Shown here: piece by piece, positions 18,144 to 27,895 of the stretch | Numbering within the stretch: position 1 is the first letter of the stretch | How the letters are laid out: each line of letters opens with the position of its first letter | Assembly: GCF_000348925.1 (NCBI RefSeq) | Contig: NZ_AODQ01000004.1 | Location: forward strand, 23,273-87,272 | DNA: 64,000 bases | Direction: 5' to 3' | Source of the DNA: Cesiribacter andamanensis AMV16 | GTDB taxonomy: Bacteria; Bacteroidota; Bacteroidia; Cytophagales; Cyclobacteriaceae | Notes under the pieces: generated by a model | Databases searched by the model: none | What the model was told of the DNA's origin: nothing | What the model saw: only the letters and a program-made list of their open reading frames with translations | Position numbers and translations under genes: made by a program

Positions 18144-21100
18144 GTGCTGGTAGCGGGCCTTATTCTGCAACTGGCGCTACCTCTTTCTGTGCAGGCAGGT
18201 GCCCTGTTTCTGCTGCAACAACAGCCCACCCAGGCCCGCGATACCGTAGGGCGAGATACCACCCGCACAGGATCCTACCAACCCAGCAAGTTCCCGACCG
18301 GAGCCCCGAGAGACCGTTTTGGCGACCCCTTTAGCACCCGCCGCTACTACTCCCCCCTGTTTCCTCCGCCGCCTACCCAGCTCCAGCTGGAGATCGATAC
18401 GGCCTTTAACTATACCGTTTACGAAAACCTGGGCGATTTTCTCTACCGCCCCCCTTCCAGCCTAAGCTTTGAACAATACCAGCAGCTGCGCCGCCAGCAG
18501 CTGATCCGGGAATACTGGCAAACCCAGTCGCAGGGGCTGGATGGCGAAAGCGCCGTAAGCAGCCGCAGCCTGATCCCCCCCATCTACACCAGCCCCATCA
18601 TTGACCGCATCTTTGGGGGCAGCTTTGTCAATATCCGTCCCAATGGCTTTGTAAACCTTGATTTTGGAGGTGATTTTCAGCGGGTACAGAACCCGGCCAT
18701 CCCCATTCGGGCGCAGCGGCAGTCGCAGTTCAACTTTGATCAGCAGATCAACATGAATGTGATTGGCCAGGTGGGCGAAAAGCTGGAGATCGCCGCCAAC
18801 TTTGATAGTAACAACAGCTTTGATTTTGAAAACAACTTCCGTGTAGAATACACCGGCTTTCCGGAAGAGATCATAAAAAAAGTAGAGATTGGCAACGTAA
18901 ACCTGCCGGTGCGCAACAGCCTGATGAGCGGCGCCCAAAGCCTGTTTGGGGTAAAAACCCAGCTGCAGTTTGGCAAGCTATTCGTAACGGGCGTAGCCAC
19001 TACCCAGCGCGGCGAGAGCGATGTGATTGAGATAGAAGGGGGTTCCCGCAGCAATACCCTCAGCATCCGCGCCTCGGAGTACGATGCCAACCGGCACTTC
19101 TTCCTCTCGCACTTCTTCCGCAACCGCTACGGCATTGAGCAGGGGCAGTGGCTCAACAGCCTTCCGCAGGTTACCTCCGGGGTTAACATCACCCGTATGG
19201 AGGTCTACATCATCAACCGCAACCAGCAGACCGAGGGCCTGCGCAACGTGGCCGCCTTTGCCGATCTGGCCGAAACAAGCCTGGCCAATCCTGCAGGATC
19301 CACTACCCCTGCTACGAACGATGCCAATGACCTTTTTGCCAGAATCAGAGCCAATACCGACCTGCGCAGCGTAGATGAAGTAGACAGAGTGCTGCAGGGG
19401 CAGTTTGGCATGCAGAATAGCCGGGACTATGTCCTGATCAAAAGTGCCCGCAAGCTCAATGCCACGGAATTCTCTTACCATACCGAGCTGGGCTACATAA
19501 GCCTGAACCGGCAGCTGCAAAACGACGAAGCCCTGGCCGTAGCCTTTGAATATACCTACAACGGGCGCCGCTACCAGGTGGGCGAGCTTACCGAAAACTA
19601 CCAGAACCGCCCCTCCAACGATGTGATCTTCCTGAAAATGCTGCGCTCCAACAATGTAGATACCCGCGCGCATGTATGGGAGCTGATGATGAAGAACATC
19701 TACTCGCTCAATGCCAACCAGGTAGCGCGCGAGGGCTTTCAGCTGCGGGTGGTGTACCGCGATGACCGCAGCGGCCTGGACCAGCCCAACCTGCAGGAAG
19801 GGGTAGACCGCCGGGGCGAACCGCTGCGCAACATCCCCATCATACGCCTGCTGGGCCTGGACCTGCTCAACCCCAACAACGACCGCCAGCCCGATGGCAA
19901 CTTCGACTTTATAGAAGGGGTTACGATCAATCTGGACCGGGGCCTGATCATCTTTCCGGTAAAGGAGCCCTTTGGTGATCACCTGAGAGAGCAAATTGGA
20001 AGCGGCCAGCCCAGCATTACCAGTAAGTATGTATACGACACCCTCTACCGCACCACCCGCTACAATGCCGAGCTGGTGGCCGAGCAGAACAAGTACTTTC
20101 TGGAAGTAAAATACGCCGCCAGCTCTTCTACCGAGATCCCCCTGGATGGGATCAACATCGCTCCGGGCTCGGTGCGGGTCTTTGCCGGCAACACCCCCCT
20201 TACCGAAGGAGTCGATTATCAGGTAGATTATGATTTTGGCCGGGTACGCATCCTCAACGAGGGTATTGTGAACTCGGGCAGAAAGATCCGAATCTCCTAC
20301 GAACGGGCCTCGCTGCTGAACTTTCAGACCCGGCGCTTTCTGGGCACCCATTTCGATTACCGCTTCAGCGACGATATCAGCCTGGGCGCCACCCTGCTTT
20401 ACCTCAACGAGCTGCCCCTGATCAGCCGCGTGGGCATTGGGCAGGAACCGACCAAAAACACCAAATGGGGTCTGGATGCCAACATCCAGAAAGATAGCTA
20501 CTTCCTGACCCGCATGCTGGATGCCCTGCCCCTGCTGCAGACCAAGGAAATGTCTACCATTACCTTTAATGCCGAGTTTGCCCAAATGCTGCCCGGCACC
20601 TCCAATGTGGTGAATGGCGAAGGCACCTCCTACATCGATGATTTTGAAACGGCCATTACCCCCTTCCGATTGGATGGGAATGTGTATGACTGGAAGCATG
20701 CCGCCACCCCCCTTACCAACGACAACCGCTTTACAAGCCCGAACAGCGAACTGGATTTTGCCTACAAGCGCGCCCGCCTGGCCTGGTACACCATTGACAA
20801 CATCTTTTACCGCGAAGTAGACCGCAACCGCTATGCCCAGGGCCTGAGCAAAAGCGACATGGAAAATAACTATGTGCGGCAGGTGATCCCCCAGGAGCTT
20901 TTTAACCGCGATATCCGCAACCTGCAGCTCAACGAACCCATTTTTGACCTGGTGTATTACCCGGCCGAGCGGGGTCCCTATAACTACAATCCGGCCATCG
21001 GTCCCGGCGGAAGCCTCCCCAATCCTTCCCAAAACTGGGCCGGCATTACCCGCGCCCTGCCCGGCGATGTAGACTTTAACCGTACCAACATCGAGTACAT

Positions 21101-24100
21101 CGAGTTCTGGATGATGGACCCCTTTATTACCGGTCCCAATGGCCGTAATGAGGCCTTCCGCAACCACACCATAGCCAATGAGGGCAGCGGTGGCCGCCTG
21201 GTCTTTAACCTGGGCAGCGTATCGGAGGATTATATCAAGGACAACCAGCATGGCTTTGAGAACGGCCTGCCGCCCGATGGCAACCTGGAAGGAAATGCCA
21301 ATGTAACCCGTACCGACTGGGGCTATGTCACCAACCGCCAGTACCTCAACAACGCCTTTGACCTGAACGAATCGTCCCGCCGCTTTCAGGATGTAGGCAT
21401 GGACGGCCTGCCCAACGAGCAGGAAGCTAATTTCTTCCGCGATGTGCTGGGCCCGGCCTTCCAGAATGTGCAGGATGACCCCTCCGGCGACAACTTCCGC
21501 AACTACGTAAGCGACGTCTACAACGGCACCAATGCCAATGTGCTGGAGCGCTATAAATACTTTAATAATGAAGAGGGAAATACCCCCCTGCTTAATACCA
21601 GCCAGGGGGTGGTGGCGCAGGGCAATCCCCGCCCCGATAATGAGGACCTAAACCGCGACAACACCATCAACGACCTGGAGCAGTACTACGAGTACTCCAT
21701 CGACCTGCGGCCCAGCCGCATGCAGGTGGGTCAGAACTACATCGTTGACAAAAAAGTAACCCCGCCCAGCCAGGTAAACGGCGAGCAGGTAAGCTGGTAC
21801 CTCTTTAGAGTACCCATCCGGGAGTTTACCGGCACCTATGGCGATCCGCAGGGCTTTGAGACTGTACGTTTTCTGCGTACCTACCTCACCGGCTTTACCG
21901 ACCCCATTGCGCTGCGCTTTGCCAAAATGCAACTGGTAGGCAGCCAGTGGCGCCGCTACACCCAGGACCTGCGCAACGAAGGCCTCAATGTGGTAGGCGA
22001 AGAGGATTTCTCCAACTTCACCATCTCGGCCATAGGCTTTGAAGACAATGGGCAGAAGGAGGATATTGTATCTGACCCCACCACTGTGCCTTATGTGCTG
22101 CCGCCTAACTTTGTGCGGGACCGCGACATTACGGCCTACAACCAGGATGTGCGCCTCAACGAGCAGTCCATCCAGATGTGCATCGATGAGCTGCAGGACC
22201 GCGACTCCCGGGCCATCTTCAAGAACGTAGCCCTGGACCTGATCAACTACGGCTCTATAAAAATGCTGCTGCATGCCCATGCCCAGCAGGGAAGTTTTGT
22301 GCAGGATGGGGAAGTGACCGGCTTTCTGCGCATTGGCCCCGACTTTACCCAGAACTACTACGAGATCGAGATTCCCCTGACCATCACCCCACCCGGCAGC
22401 ACGCTGGATACGGACATCTGGCCTGCGGAGAACGAGATCGATATTTCCATGGATGAGCTTTACAAGCTCAAATCGCTGCGCAACCGCCAGAATGTGTCGC
22501 AGGACCGTCGCTTTGCCGGCGTATCGGGCAAGCACAATATTTACGTAAAGGGCAACCCCCAGCTGAACGATGTGCGGGTGCTGATGATTGGGGTGCGCAA
22601 TCCGGAAGGCGGCACCGACATGAGCCCCAAATCGGTATGCGTATGGGCCAACGAGCTGCGGGTAGCCAACTTTGACCGTACCGCCGGCTGGGCAACCAAT
22701 GCCCGCCTCAACACCAAGCTGGCCGATGTGGCCAACGTAACGGCCTCTACCCGCTACAGCTCCGTAGGCTATGGCGATATCTCCCAGCGGGTAAACCAGC
22801 GCAGCCGGGACGAGAACCTGAGCTATGATATTGCCGCCAATGTGGCCCTGGAGAAATTCCTGCCCGAGCGCTCCCGCCTGGTGGTGCCCATGTTTGTCTC
22901 CTACGAGCGCAACATCAGCACCCCTTACTTTGATCCGGCCAGTGAAGACGTACCCCTGGATGCCGCCCTTTTGGCCTTTGAATCGCCCCGGGAGCGCGCC
23001 TATTACCGCATGATTGCCCAGCAACGGGCCACCCGCCGCAGCCTTAACTTTACCAATGTGCGCCTCACCCGACGGGAAGGGGATGATACCCCTACCCCCT
23101 TTGATCTTTCTAACTTCTCGCTCACCTACGCTTTTAGCGAGGTGCTCAGCAGCAGCTGGGAGATCGCCAGCTTTGTGCAGCGCAACTACAAGGGTGCCGT
23201 TGGCTACAACTACCAGCCCAAGGTGACCCCCTTTACGCCCTTTGCCAACAGCCAGCGCCTCAACTCGCCCTGGCTGCTCTGGCTCAAGGATTTTAACATC
23301 TCGCCCAAGCCCTCCAACGTTTCGGTGCGCTGGGACCTGGACCGCTACTTTACCCGCAACCAGTACCGCGGAGATGATCTGCTGCCAAGCCTCAACAACA
23401 TCCAGTTTCAAAAGGCCTTTACCTTTAACCGCCTCTACACCCTGCGCTGGAACCTCACCAATGCCCTTGTGCTGGACTACAACGCCCGGGCCAATGCCAT
23501 TATCGATGAGCCCGATGGCGATATCAATACCGAAGAAAAACGGCAGGTAGTACTGGATAACCTGGCCGATCTGGGCCGGATGAAAAACTTTGACCAGATC
23601 ATTGCCGCCACCTATCGCCTGCCCTTTGATAAAATACCCCTCACAAGCTGGATCAATGCCGATGCCCGCTACGAGGTAAACTATTCCTGGACGGCCGGCT
23701 CCTTCTCTACCACGCAGGAAGATAACCAGCTGGAGCGTTTTGGCAACCTGATCCAGAACCGCCGCACCGGCGGCCTTACCGGCAAGGTTGACCTGGTGCG
23801 CCTTTACAACCAGTCGCCTTACCTCAAGCGTATAAACGATGCCCGTCAGGCACAGGCCCGTCCCAACCAGCCGCAACCCCAGCGACGCCCGCAGGCCACC
23901 CAGCCAGAAGGCGCACAGCCGGAAGAAGAAAAGCGTGGCGAGCCCTCTAAATTTGTGCAGGGGGTAGTGCGCGGCCTGATGGCCGTACGGGGCGTTACCT
24001 TTAACGCCACCCAAAGCCAGGGCACCATGCTGCCGGGCTTCAGGCCCCGCTCCTTCCTCTTTGGGCTCGACTCGGGTTTTGTAGCCCCAGGCGTAGGCTT

Positions 24101-25325
24101 TTTGCTGGGCAGCCAGGACCCCAACATCCGCTACCGGGCTGCTGAAAACGGCTGGCTGGTGACCTCTCCGGAGCTTACCACCCCCTTTACCCAAACCAAC
24201 ACCATCAGCTATGATCTGAGGGCCGATGTGCAGCCCATTACCGATCTGCGCATACAGGTAGATGTGCGCAAGGAAAAGAATGCCAATTACCAGGAGATCT
24301 TCCGCCAGGATTCCCTTACCCGGCAGTATAGCTCCCTTACCCCTGCCCGGCGGGGCAGCTACAGCATCTCCTTCCTGTCCATCGGCACGGCTTTTGGCGA
24401 TAAGGAGGGCGAAGGGGGCTCGGCCGCTTTTAACCGCTTTGCCGCCTACCGCCAGCAGATCATGGAGCGCCTGGGCCCCGATTACCAGGGCAACTCACAG
24501 GATGTGCTCATCCCGGCCTTTCTGGCGGCCTATAGCGGGCAGGACCCCAACCGGGTAAAGCTATCGCCCTTCCCCAGCATTCCGCTGCCCAACTGGCGGC
24601 TGGACTATGCCGGCCTTGGCAAAGTAAAAGCGCTACAGAAATGGTTTACGTCCATTGCCCTGCAGCACAGCTACGTATCGCGCTATACGGTAAATAACTA
24701 CAGCAGCTCCCTGGCCTATGGCGATGAGCTGGGCGCCGACATTCTGGAGCTCAACAACCGCATAGAAGACTATACTTCGGCCGACAACCTGCTACTGGAT
24801 CCCCTGAGCGACAACATGCGCCTGCCCAAGTACATTGCCAACCAGGTGGTGATCTCCGAAAAATTCGCACCCCTCATAGGAGTAAACCTGCGCACCAAAA
24901 CCCGCATGACCCTGCAGATGAGCTACAACCGGGAGCGTAACCTGGGGCTGGATATGGCCAATACCCAGGTAACCGAGCTCAAGAGTGAGGATGTGCGCTT
25001 CGACATTGGCTATACCACCAAAAACTTTAAGATCCCCTTCCGCATCAAAGGGCGGGAAACCACGCTTAAGAATGACATCACCTTCCGCATGGGGGTTACC
25101 GTGCGCGATACCCGTACGGTGCAGCGCCGTCTGGACGAGCCCGATGATGTAACCAATGGCAACATTAACTTTCAGCTTAACCCTACCATCGACTACATCA
25201 TCAACCAGCAGCTAAGCACCCAGCTCTACTTCCGCCGCAATGTAAACGAGCCCCACGTGCTCAATTCTTACCCCTCCAGCAATACGGCCTTTGGGGTGCA
25301 GCTGCGCTATAATATTACCCAATAA
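18144..25325 (+). CDS. sprA: Type IX secretion system translocon SprA (Sov)
   Basis: 2393 residues, close to the Flavobacterium johnsoniae SprA, a 36-stranded outer-membrane barrel that forms the T9SS channel and is needed for gliding. A hydrophobic N-terminal segment (VAGLILQLALPLSVQAG) looks like a signal peptide. After a Pro/Arg/Thr-rich stretch come the conserved early region PIYTSPIIDRIFGG and FVNLDFGGDFQ, then long alternating barrel strands. A low-complexity Gln/Pro/Arg insert lies near residues 1900-1925. The barrel ends in FGVQLRYNITQ with the stop right after, as in outer-membrane proteins. No ATG is available near the start: the frame from the ruvA stop contains a GTG at 18144, used here, and a CTG at 18117. 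It probably belongs to a maeB-ruvA-sprA transcript. PorU and PorV, its functional partners, lie 10-14 kb downstream. Confidence 0.95.
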   Translation: MLVAGLILQLALPLSVQAGALFLLQQQPTQARDTVGRDTTRTGSYQPSKFPTGAPRDRFGDPFSTRRYYSPLFPPPPTQLQLEIDTAFNYTVYENLGDFLYRPPSSLSFEQYQQLRRQQLIREYWQTQSQGLDGESAVSSRSLIPPIYTSPIIDRIFGGSFVNIRPNGFVNLDFGGDFQRVQNPAIPIRAQRQSQFNFDQQINMNVIGQVGEKLEIAANFDSNNSFDFENNFRVEYTGFPEEIIKKVEIGNVNLPVRNSLMSGAQSLFGVKTQLQFGKLFVTGVATTQRGESDVIEIEGGSRSNTLSIRASEYDANRHFFLSHFFRNRYGIEQGQWLNSLPQVTSGVNITRMEVYIINRNQQTEGLRNVAAFADLAETSLANPAGSTTPATNDANDLFARIRANTDLRSVDEVDRVLQGQFGMQNSRDYVLIKSARKLNATEFSYHTELGYISLNRQLQNDEALAVAFEYTYNGRRYQVGELTENYQNRPSNDVIFLKMLRSNNVDTRAHVWELMMKNIYSLNANQVAREGFQLRVVYRDDRSGLDQPNLQEGVDRRGEPLRNIPIIRLLGLDLLNPNNDRQPDGNFDFIEGVTINLDRGLIIFPVKEPFGDHLREQIGSGQPSITSKYVYDTLYRTTRYNAELVAEQNKYFLEVKYAASSSTEIPLDGINIAPGSVRVFAGNTPLTEGVDYQVDYDFGRVRILNEGIVNSGRKIRISYERASLLNFQTRRFLGTHFDYRFSDDISLGATLLYLNELPLISRVGIGQEPTKNTKWGLDANIQKDSYFLTRMLDALPLLQTKEMSTITFNAEFAQMLPGTSNVVNGEGTSYIDDFETAITPFRLDGNVYDWKHAATPLTNDNRFTSPNSELDFAYKRARLAWYTIDNIFYREVDRNRYAQGLSKSDMENNYVRQVIPQELFNRDIRNLQLNEPIFDLVYYPAERGPYNYNPAIGPGGSLPNPSQNWAGITRALPGDVDFNRTNIEYIEFWMMDPFITGPNGRNEAFRNHTIANEGSGGRLVFNLGSVSEDYIKDNQHGFENGLPPDGNLEGNANVTRTDWGYVTNRQYLNNAFDLNESSRRFQDVGMDGLPNEQEANFFRDVLGPAFQNVQDDPSGDNFRNYVSDVYNGTNANVLERYKYFNNEEGNTPLLNTSQGVVAQGNPRPDNEDLNRDNTINDLEQYYEYSIDLRPSRMQVGQNYIVDKKVTPPSQVNGEQVSWYLFRVPIREFTGTYGDPQGFETVRFLRTYLTGFTDPIALRFAKMQLVGSQWRRYTQDLRNEGLNVVGEEDFSNFTISAIGFEDNGQKEDIVSDPTTVPYVLPPNFVRDRDITAYNQDVRLNEQSIQMCIDELQDRDSRAIFKNVALDLINYGSIKMLLHAHAQQGSFVQDGEVTGFLRIGPDFTQNYYEIEIPLTITPPGSTLDTDIWPAENEIDISMDELYKLKSLRNRQNVSQDRRFAGVSGKHNIYVKGNPQLNDVRVLMIGVRNPEGGTDMSPKSVCVWANELRVANFDRTAGWATNARLNTKLADVANVTASTRYSSVGYGDISQRVNQRSRDENLSYDIAANVALEKFLPERSRLVVPMFVSYERNISTPYFDPASEDVPLDAALLAFESPRERAYYRMIAQQRATRRSLNFTNVRLTRREGDDTPTPFDLSNFSLTYAFSEVLSSSWEIASFVQRNYKGAVGYNYQPKVTPFTPFANSQRLNSPWLLWLKDFNISPKPSNVSVRWDLDRYFTRNQYRGDDLLPSLNNIQFQKAFTFNRLYTLRWNLTNALVLDYNARANAIIDEPDGDINTEEKRQVVLDNLADLGRMKNFDQIIAATYRLPFDKIPLTSWINADARYEVNYSWTAGSFSTTQEDNQLERFGNLIQNRRTGGLTGKVDLVRLYNQSPYLKRINDARQAQARPNQPQPQRRPQATQPEGAQPEEEKRGEPSKFVQGVVRGLMAVRGVTFNATQSQGTMLPGFRPRSFLFGLDSGFVAPGVGFLLGSQDPNIRYRAAENGWLVTSPELTTPFTQTNTISYDLRADVQPITDLRIQVDVRKEKNANYQEIFRQDSLTRQYSSLTPARRGSYSISFLSIGTAFGDKEGEGGSAAFNRFAAYRQQIMERLGPDYQGNSQDVLIPAFLAAYSGQDPNRVKLSPFPSIPLPNWRLDYAGLGKVKALQKWFTSIALQHSYVSRYTVNNYSSSLAYGDELGADILELNNRIEDYTSADNLLLDPLSDNMRLPKYIANQVVISEKFAPLIGVNLRTKTRMTLQMSYNRERNLGLDMANTQVTELKSEDVRFDIGYTTKNFKIPFRIKGRETTLKNDITFRMGVTVRDTRTVQRRLDEPDDVTNGNINFQLNPTIDYIINQQLSTQLYFRRNVNEPHVLNSYPSSNTAFGVQLRYNITQ

Positions 25326-25328
25326 GCT

Positions 25329-25358
25329 TTTGCATAATCAGAAAGAGGTGTATTTTTG
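25329..25358 (+). promoter_or_regulatory. Bacteroidetes-type promoter for gcvH
   Basis: TTTG at 25329-25332, an 18-base spacer, and TATTTTTG at 25351-25358 match both consensus elements. The gcvH ATG at 25380 follows 21 bases later. It lies immediately after the sprA stop, so gcvH can be expressed independently of sprA. Confidence 0.65.
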
Positions 25359-25379
25359 GCACTCTTAAACACAGAAACT

Positions 25380-25760
25380 ATGCAATTTCCTGAAGAGCTG
25401 CGCTATACCAAAGACCACGAGTGGATTCGTCTGGAGGGTGATCTTGCAACCGTAGGCATCACAGAATTTGCGCAGCGGGAGCTGGGCGATATTGTGTATG
25501 TTGAGATTGAAACCCAGGGCGAAACCGTAGCGCATGGTGAGGTATTTGGTACCGTAGAAGCCGTAAAAACGGTATCGGACCTGTTTATGCCTGCCAGTGG
25601 TACCATTGAAGAAGTAAACGAGGCCCTGCAGTCCGAGCCGGAGCTGGTCAACAGCGACCCCTATGGCCAGGGCTGGATGATCCGCATTCGCCTGGAGAAC
25701 AAAGCCGATTATGACAGCCTGCTGTCGGCGCAGGAGTATGCAGAACTGGTAGGCCAGTAA
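25380..25760 (+). CDS. gcvH: Glycine cleavage system H protein
   Basis: 126 residues from the ATG at 25380; a TTG eight codons earlier lies within the promoter -7 element and is rejected. GcvH carries the lipoyl arm that shuttles the aminomethyl group between the P, T and L proteins of glycine cleavage. The start [13 protein letters not shown] is the family signature, and the lipoylation site is Lys63 in [13 protein letters not shown]. The C-terminal half ([11 protein letters not shown]) is also typical. No other gcv gene is present. The VanZ-like gene follows after 25 bases. Confidence 0.96.
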   Translation: MQFPEELRYTKDHEWIRLEGDLATVGITEFAQRELGDIVYVEIETQGETVAHGEVFGTVEAVKTVSDLFMPASGTIEEVNEALQSEPELVNSDPYGQGWMIRIRLENKADYDSLLSAQEYAELVGQ

Positions 25761-25785
25761 GCTACCCCTTAGGCCTGCCGGCTGC

Positions 25786-26163
25786 ATGTTTCTTCGCTAC
25801 AACTTATTTACCCTTTGCTGGATACTGCTTATCCTGCTGCTGACCCTTGCCCCCGGATCGGCCATACCGGTAACCAGCCTGTGGTGGGCAGAGCTGATCA
25901 GCATTGATAAGGTAGTGCACTTTCTGATCTTTGCCGTGCTGGTACTGCTGATGATTGTGGGCTTTACCAAACAGTATACCTATGCGTTTGTGCGAAAACA
26001 TGCCGTACCGCTTGCCCTGGCCGTAAGCATTGGCTATGGCATTCTTATTGAGGTACTTCAGATGTCCATCCCGGGACGTTATTTGGAATTTATGGACCTG
26101 GTAGCCAATTCTATTGGGTGTTTTCTGGGATATGGAATCTTTTATCTCGTATATAAACTTTGA
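25786..26163 (+). CDS. VanZ-like membrane protein
   Basis: 125 residues with four predicted membrane segments (about 7-24, 40-58, 72-90, 103-122). The motif SIDKVVHFLIFAVL and the later ISIGYGILIEVLQMSIPGR with FMDLVANSIG are the marks of the VanZ family. Family members range from teicoplanin resistance to phage-shock-like membrane roles, and most, like this one, have no known job. It sits just after gcvH and 72 bases before the first tonB gene, an order often seen in this phylum. No resistance function should be inferred. Confidence 0.85.
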   Translation: MFLRYNLFTLCWILLILLLTLAPGSAIPVTSLWWAELISIDKVVHFLIFAVLVLLMIVGFTKQYTYAFVRKHAVPLALAVSIGYGILIEVLQMSIPGRYLEFMDLVANSIGCFLGYGIFYLVYKL

Positions 26164-26235
26164 AAGACTTGCACTTTTTGGCATTTCTTTCGTTATTTCA
26201 ATAATTGGTGCAAAATCTCTTTTTTACTGCAGCCT

Positions 26236-26922
26236 ATGGAACCTAAAAAGAATCCGAAGTACGATCTAAGCCGCAAGTCAACGCTTTTCTTCAACATTGG
26301 GTTGGTGATCAGCTTGCTGATGGTGGTCGTAGCCTTCGAATGGAAAAGTTATGATGAAGTTGCCGACCTGAGCGGGTATGTAGGCGACGACGACATTGAG
26401 ATCCTGGACATTCCCATCACGGAGCAGCCACCTCCGCCACCCCCTCAGGAAGTGCCCAAAGAACTGGAGATCATTGAGGTAGAAGACGAAGAGGAAGTGG
26501 AAGATGAGCCCCCTATTCAGGACATGGCCGACATCGAAACCGAATCAGTAATTGAAACCCCGGTGATTGTGGCCCCTCCGGTAAAGAAAGAGGTTGTGCA
26601 GGAGATCTTCGACATTGTGGAAGAAGAAGCACAACCCCGGGGCGGCATGCAGGCTTTCTATGAATTCCTGGGCAAGAACATCGACTACCCCCGTCAGGCC
26701 GTGCGTCTGAGCATTGAGGGTACTGCCTACGTTCGCTTCGTAATTGACGAGCAGGGCAATGTAGAGTCTGCCGAGGTAGTAGAAGGCCGGGAGCTGGGCT
26801 ACGGCCTGGATGAAGAAGCCATCCGCGTAATTAAGCTCACCAAGTGGACCCCTGGCAAACAGCGGGGCCGTGCGGTAAAGCAGCGCAAAATTCTTCCCGT
26901 AAAATTCAAACTACAGAAGTAA
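26236..26922 (+). CDS. Energy transducer TonB, copy 1
   Basis: 228 residues. TonB proteins pass the energy of the ExbB/ExbD proton channel to outer-membrane receptors. One N-terminal membrane helix (about 16-36: LFFNIGLVISLLMVVVAFEWKS) is followed by an acidic, proline-rich periplasmic spacer with a run of six prolines near residue 60. The C-terminal domain (about 138-228: FYEFLGKNIDYPRQAVRLS, then GTAYVRFVIDEQGNVESAEV, VKQRKILPVKFKLQ) is the receptor-binding fold. exbB and exbD are not nearby. A strong terminator follows, so it is transcribed apart from the second copy at 27111. Confidence 0.93.
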   Translation: MEPKKNPKYDLSRKSTLFFNIGLVISLLMVVVAFEWKSYDEVADLSGYVGDDDIEILDIPITEQPPPPPPQEVPKELEIIEVEDEEEVEDEPPIQDMADIETESVIETPVIVAPPVKKEVVQEIFDIVEEEAQPRGGMQAFYEFLGKNIDYPRQAVRLSIEGTAYVRFVIDEQGNVESAEVVEGRELGYGLDEEAIRVIKLTKWTPGKQRGRAVKQRKILPVKFKLQK

Positions 26923-26946
26923 CATAACGCACTGTAGCGGAAATAG

Positions 26947-26979
26947 AAAAGCCTGACTCAAAGCGAGTCAGGCTTTTTC
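26947..26979 (+). terminator. Rho-independent terminator
   Basis: A 13-bp perfect inverted repeat (26947-26959 with 26965-26977), 5-base loop and a T run follow the first tonB gene by 24 bases. Confidence 0.9.
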
Positions 26980-27110
26980 TTTTGTGTGAAGAGGATTTAC
27001 TGCTAGTATTCTATACGGGCTGCAGCAAAAAAGTTATACGAAATGCCAAATTTTTTCGTTAAATTCTGAACCAGGCCAGAATTTCCTTTCAACATATAAC
27101 CTTTCCGCCT

Positions 27111-27797
27111 ATGCAATCCACTGAAAAACCAAAACAAAAGACCTATCGCCAGGGAAGCGGACTTTATTTTTCCGCAGGCCTGCTCCTGAGCATGGTGCTG
27201 ATTATCACTGCCTTTGAGTGGAAATCGGCGTATCAGATCATTGATACGCCTATTGTACTTATTGAGGAGCCTCTCTCGGAAGATGACTTTAAACCGGTGG
27301 TCCTACCTGCCGTACCAAGCCCGCCAAGGCAAAGCCCTAACATTGAAGAGGTACCTGAGATCACACCCACAATGGAGGAGCCTCCCATAGAGCCCCTGCT
27401 TCCGGATGATGAGGAGCCGGAGGTGAACCCTTTGGAGGGGCTGTTTACCGAGGGAAACCCCTTTGGGGTTGAGACCCCGCCAACGGCCGAGGTGATCAAC
27501 CGGGAGGCTGCACCGGTAGATGGCTATAAGGATTTCTATGACTACCTCCACAAGAACCTGCGGGTGCCCGAGCACCTGCTGGATCAGCGGGGAGAAACCC
27601 GCATAGTGATTTCCTTTGTGGTAGATACTGATGGACGCATCACTGATATCTCACTGGCCGAAGGCTCTGACAAAGAGCTGGAGCGGCAGGTAAAACGCCT
27701 GCTGGAGAAAGGGCCCGCCTGGGCGCCCGCCTGGCAGCACGATCGCAAGGTGCGGGTGCGCAAGGCCCTACCAATTGTTATTAAAACAAATCGCTAG
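27111..27797 (+). CDS. Energy transducer TonB-like protein, copy 2
   Basis: 228 residues, exactly the length of the copy at 26236 and clearly its paralogue. The membrane helix ends in the same ITAFEWKS context (first copy VVAFEWKS). The spacer is acidic and proline-rich (PPIEPLLPDDEEPEVNP). The C-terminal domain (about 135-228: FYDYLHKNLRVPEHLLDQRG, RIVISFVVDTDGRITD, RKALPIVIKTN) keeps the TonB fold but has diverged, with fewer conserved residues than copy 1. The two genes are separated by a terminator and 188 bases, so they are probably regulated separately. Copy 2 may serve a different set of receptors; that is inference. Confidence 0.85.
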   Translation: MQSTEKPKQKTYRQGSGLYFSAGLLLSMVLIITAFEWKSAYQIIDTPIVLIEEPLSEDDFKPVVLPAVPSPPRQSPNIEEVPEITPTMEEPPIEPLLPDDEEPEVNPLEGLFTEGNPFGVETPPTAEVINREAAPVDGYKDFYDYLHKNLRVPEHLLDQRGETRIVISFVVDTDGRITDISLAEGSDKELERQVKRLLEKGPAWAPAWQHDRKVRVRKALPIVIKTNR

Positions 27798-27818
27798 GCA
27801 CAACGCCGGCTAGCATAA

Positions 27819-27856
27819 AAAGAGGGCCTCCCTATGCAAGGAGGCCCTCTTTCATT
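27819..27856. terminator. Bidirectional terminator
   Basis: A 13-bp perfect stem (27819-27831 with 27840-27852) with an 8-base loop lies between the convergent tonB copy 2 and yicC. A T run follows on the plus strand, and A residues before the stem give a T run on the minus strand, so it can stop both transcripts. Confidence 0.9.
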
Positions 27857-27895
27857 AATTCCCTGTTATGGATGAGCCAGCACAGCCCGGCCGGC

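Noticed and set aside
21648..24194. 848-codon open frame on the minus strand inside sprA
   Set aside because: Shadow of the G+C-rich sprA coding strand; Gly/Val/His-rich without any family motif. Other long antisense frames (18978-21251, 15841-17493, 7934-9139, 49160-50878, 56577-57695) were rejected for the same reason.
25786..26163. Possible glycopeptide-resistance gene (VanZ-like)
   Set aside because: VanZ family membership is clear, but no other van gene is present and the gene sits in a conserved housekeeping neighbourhood.
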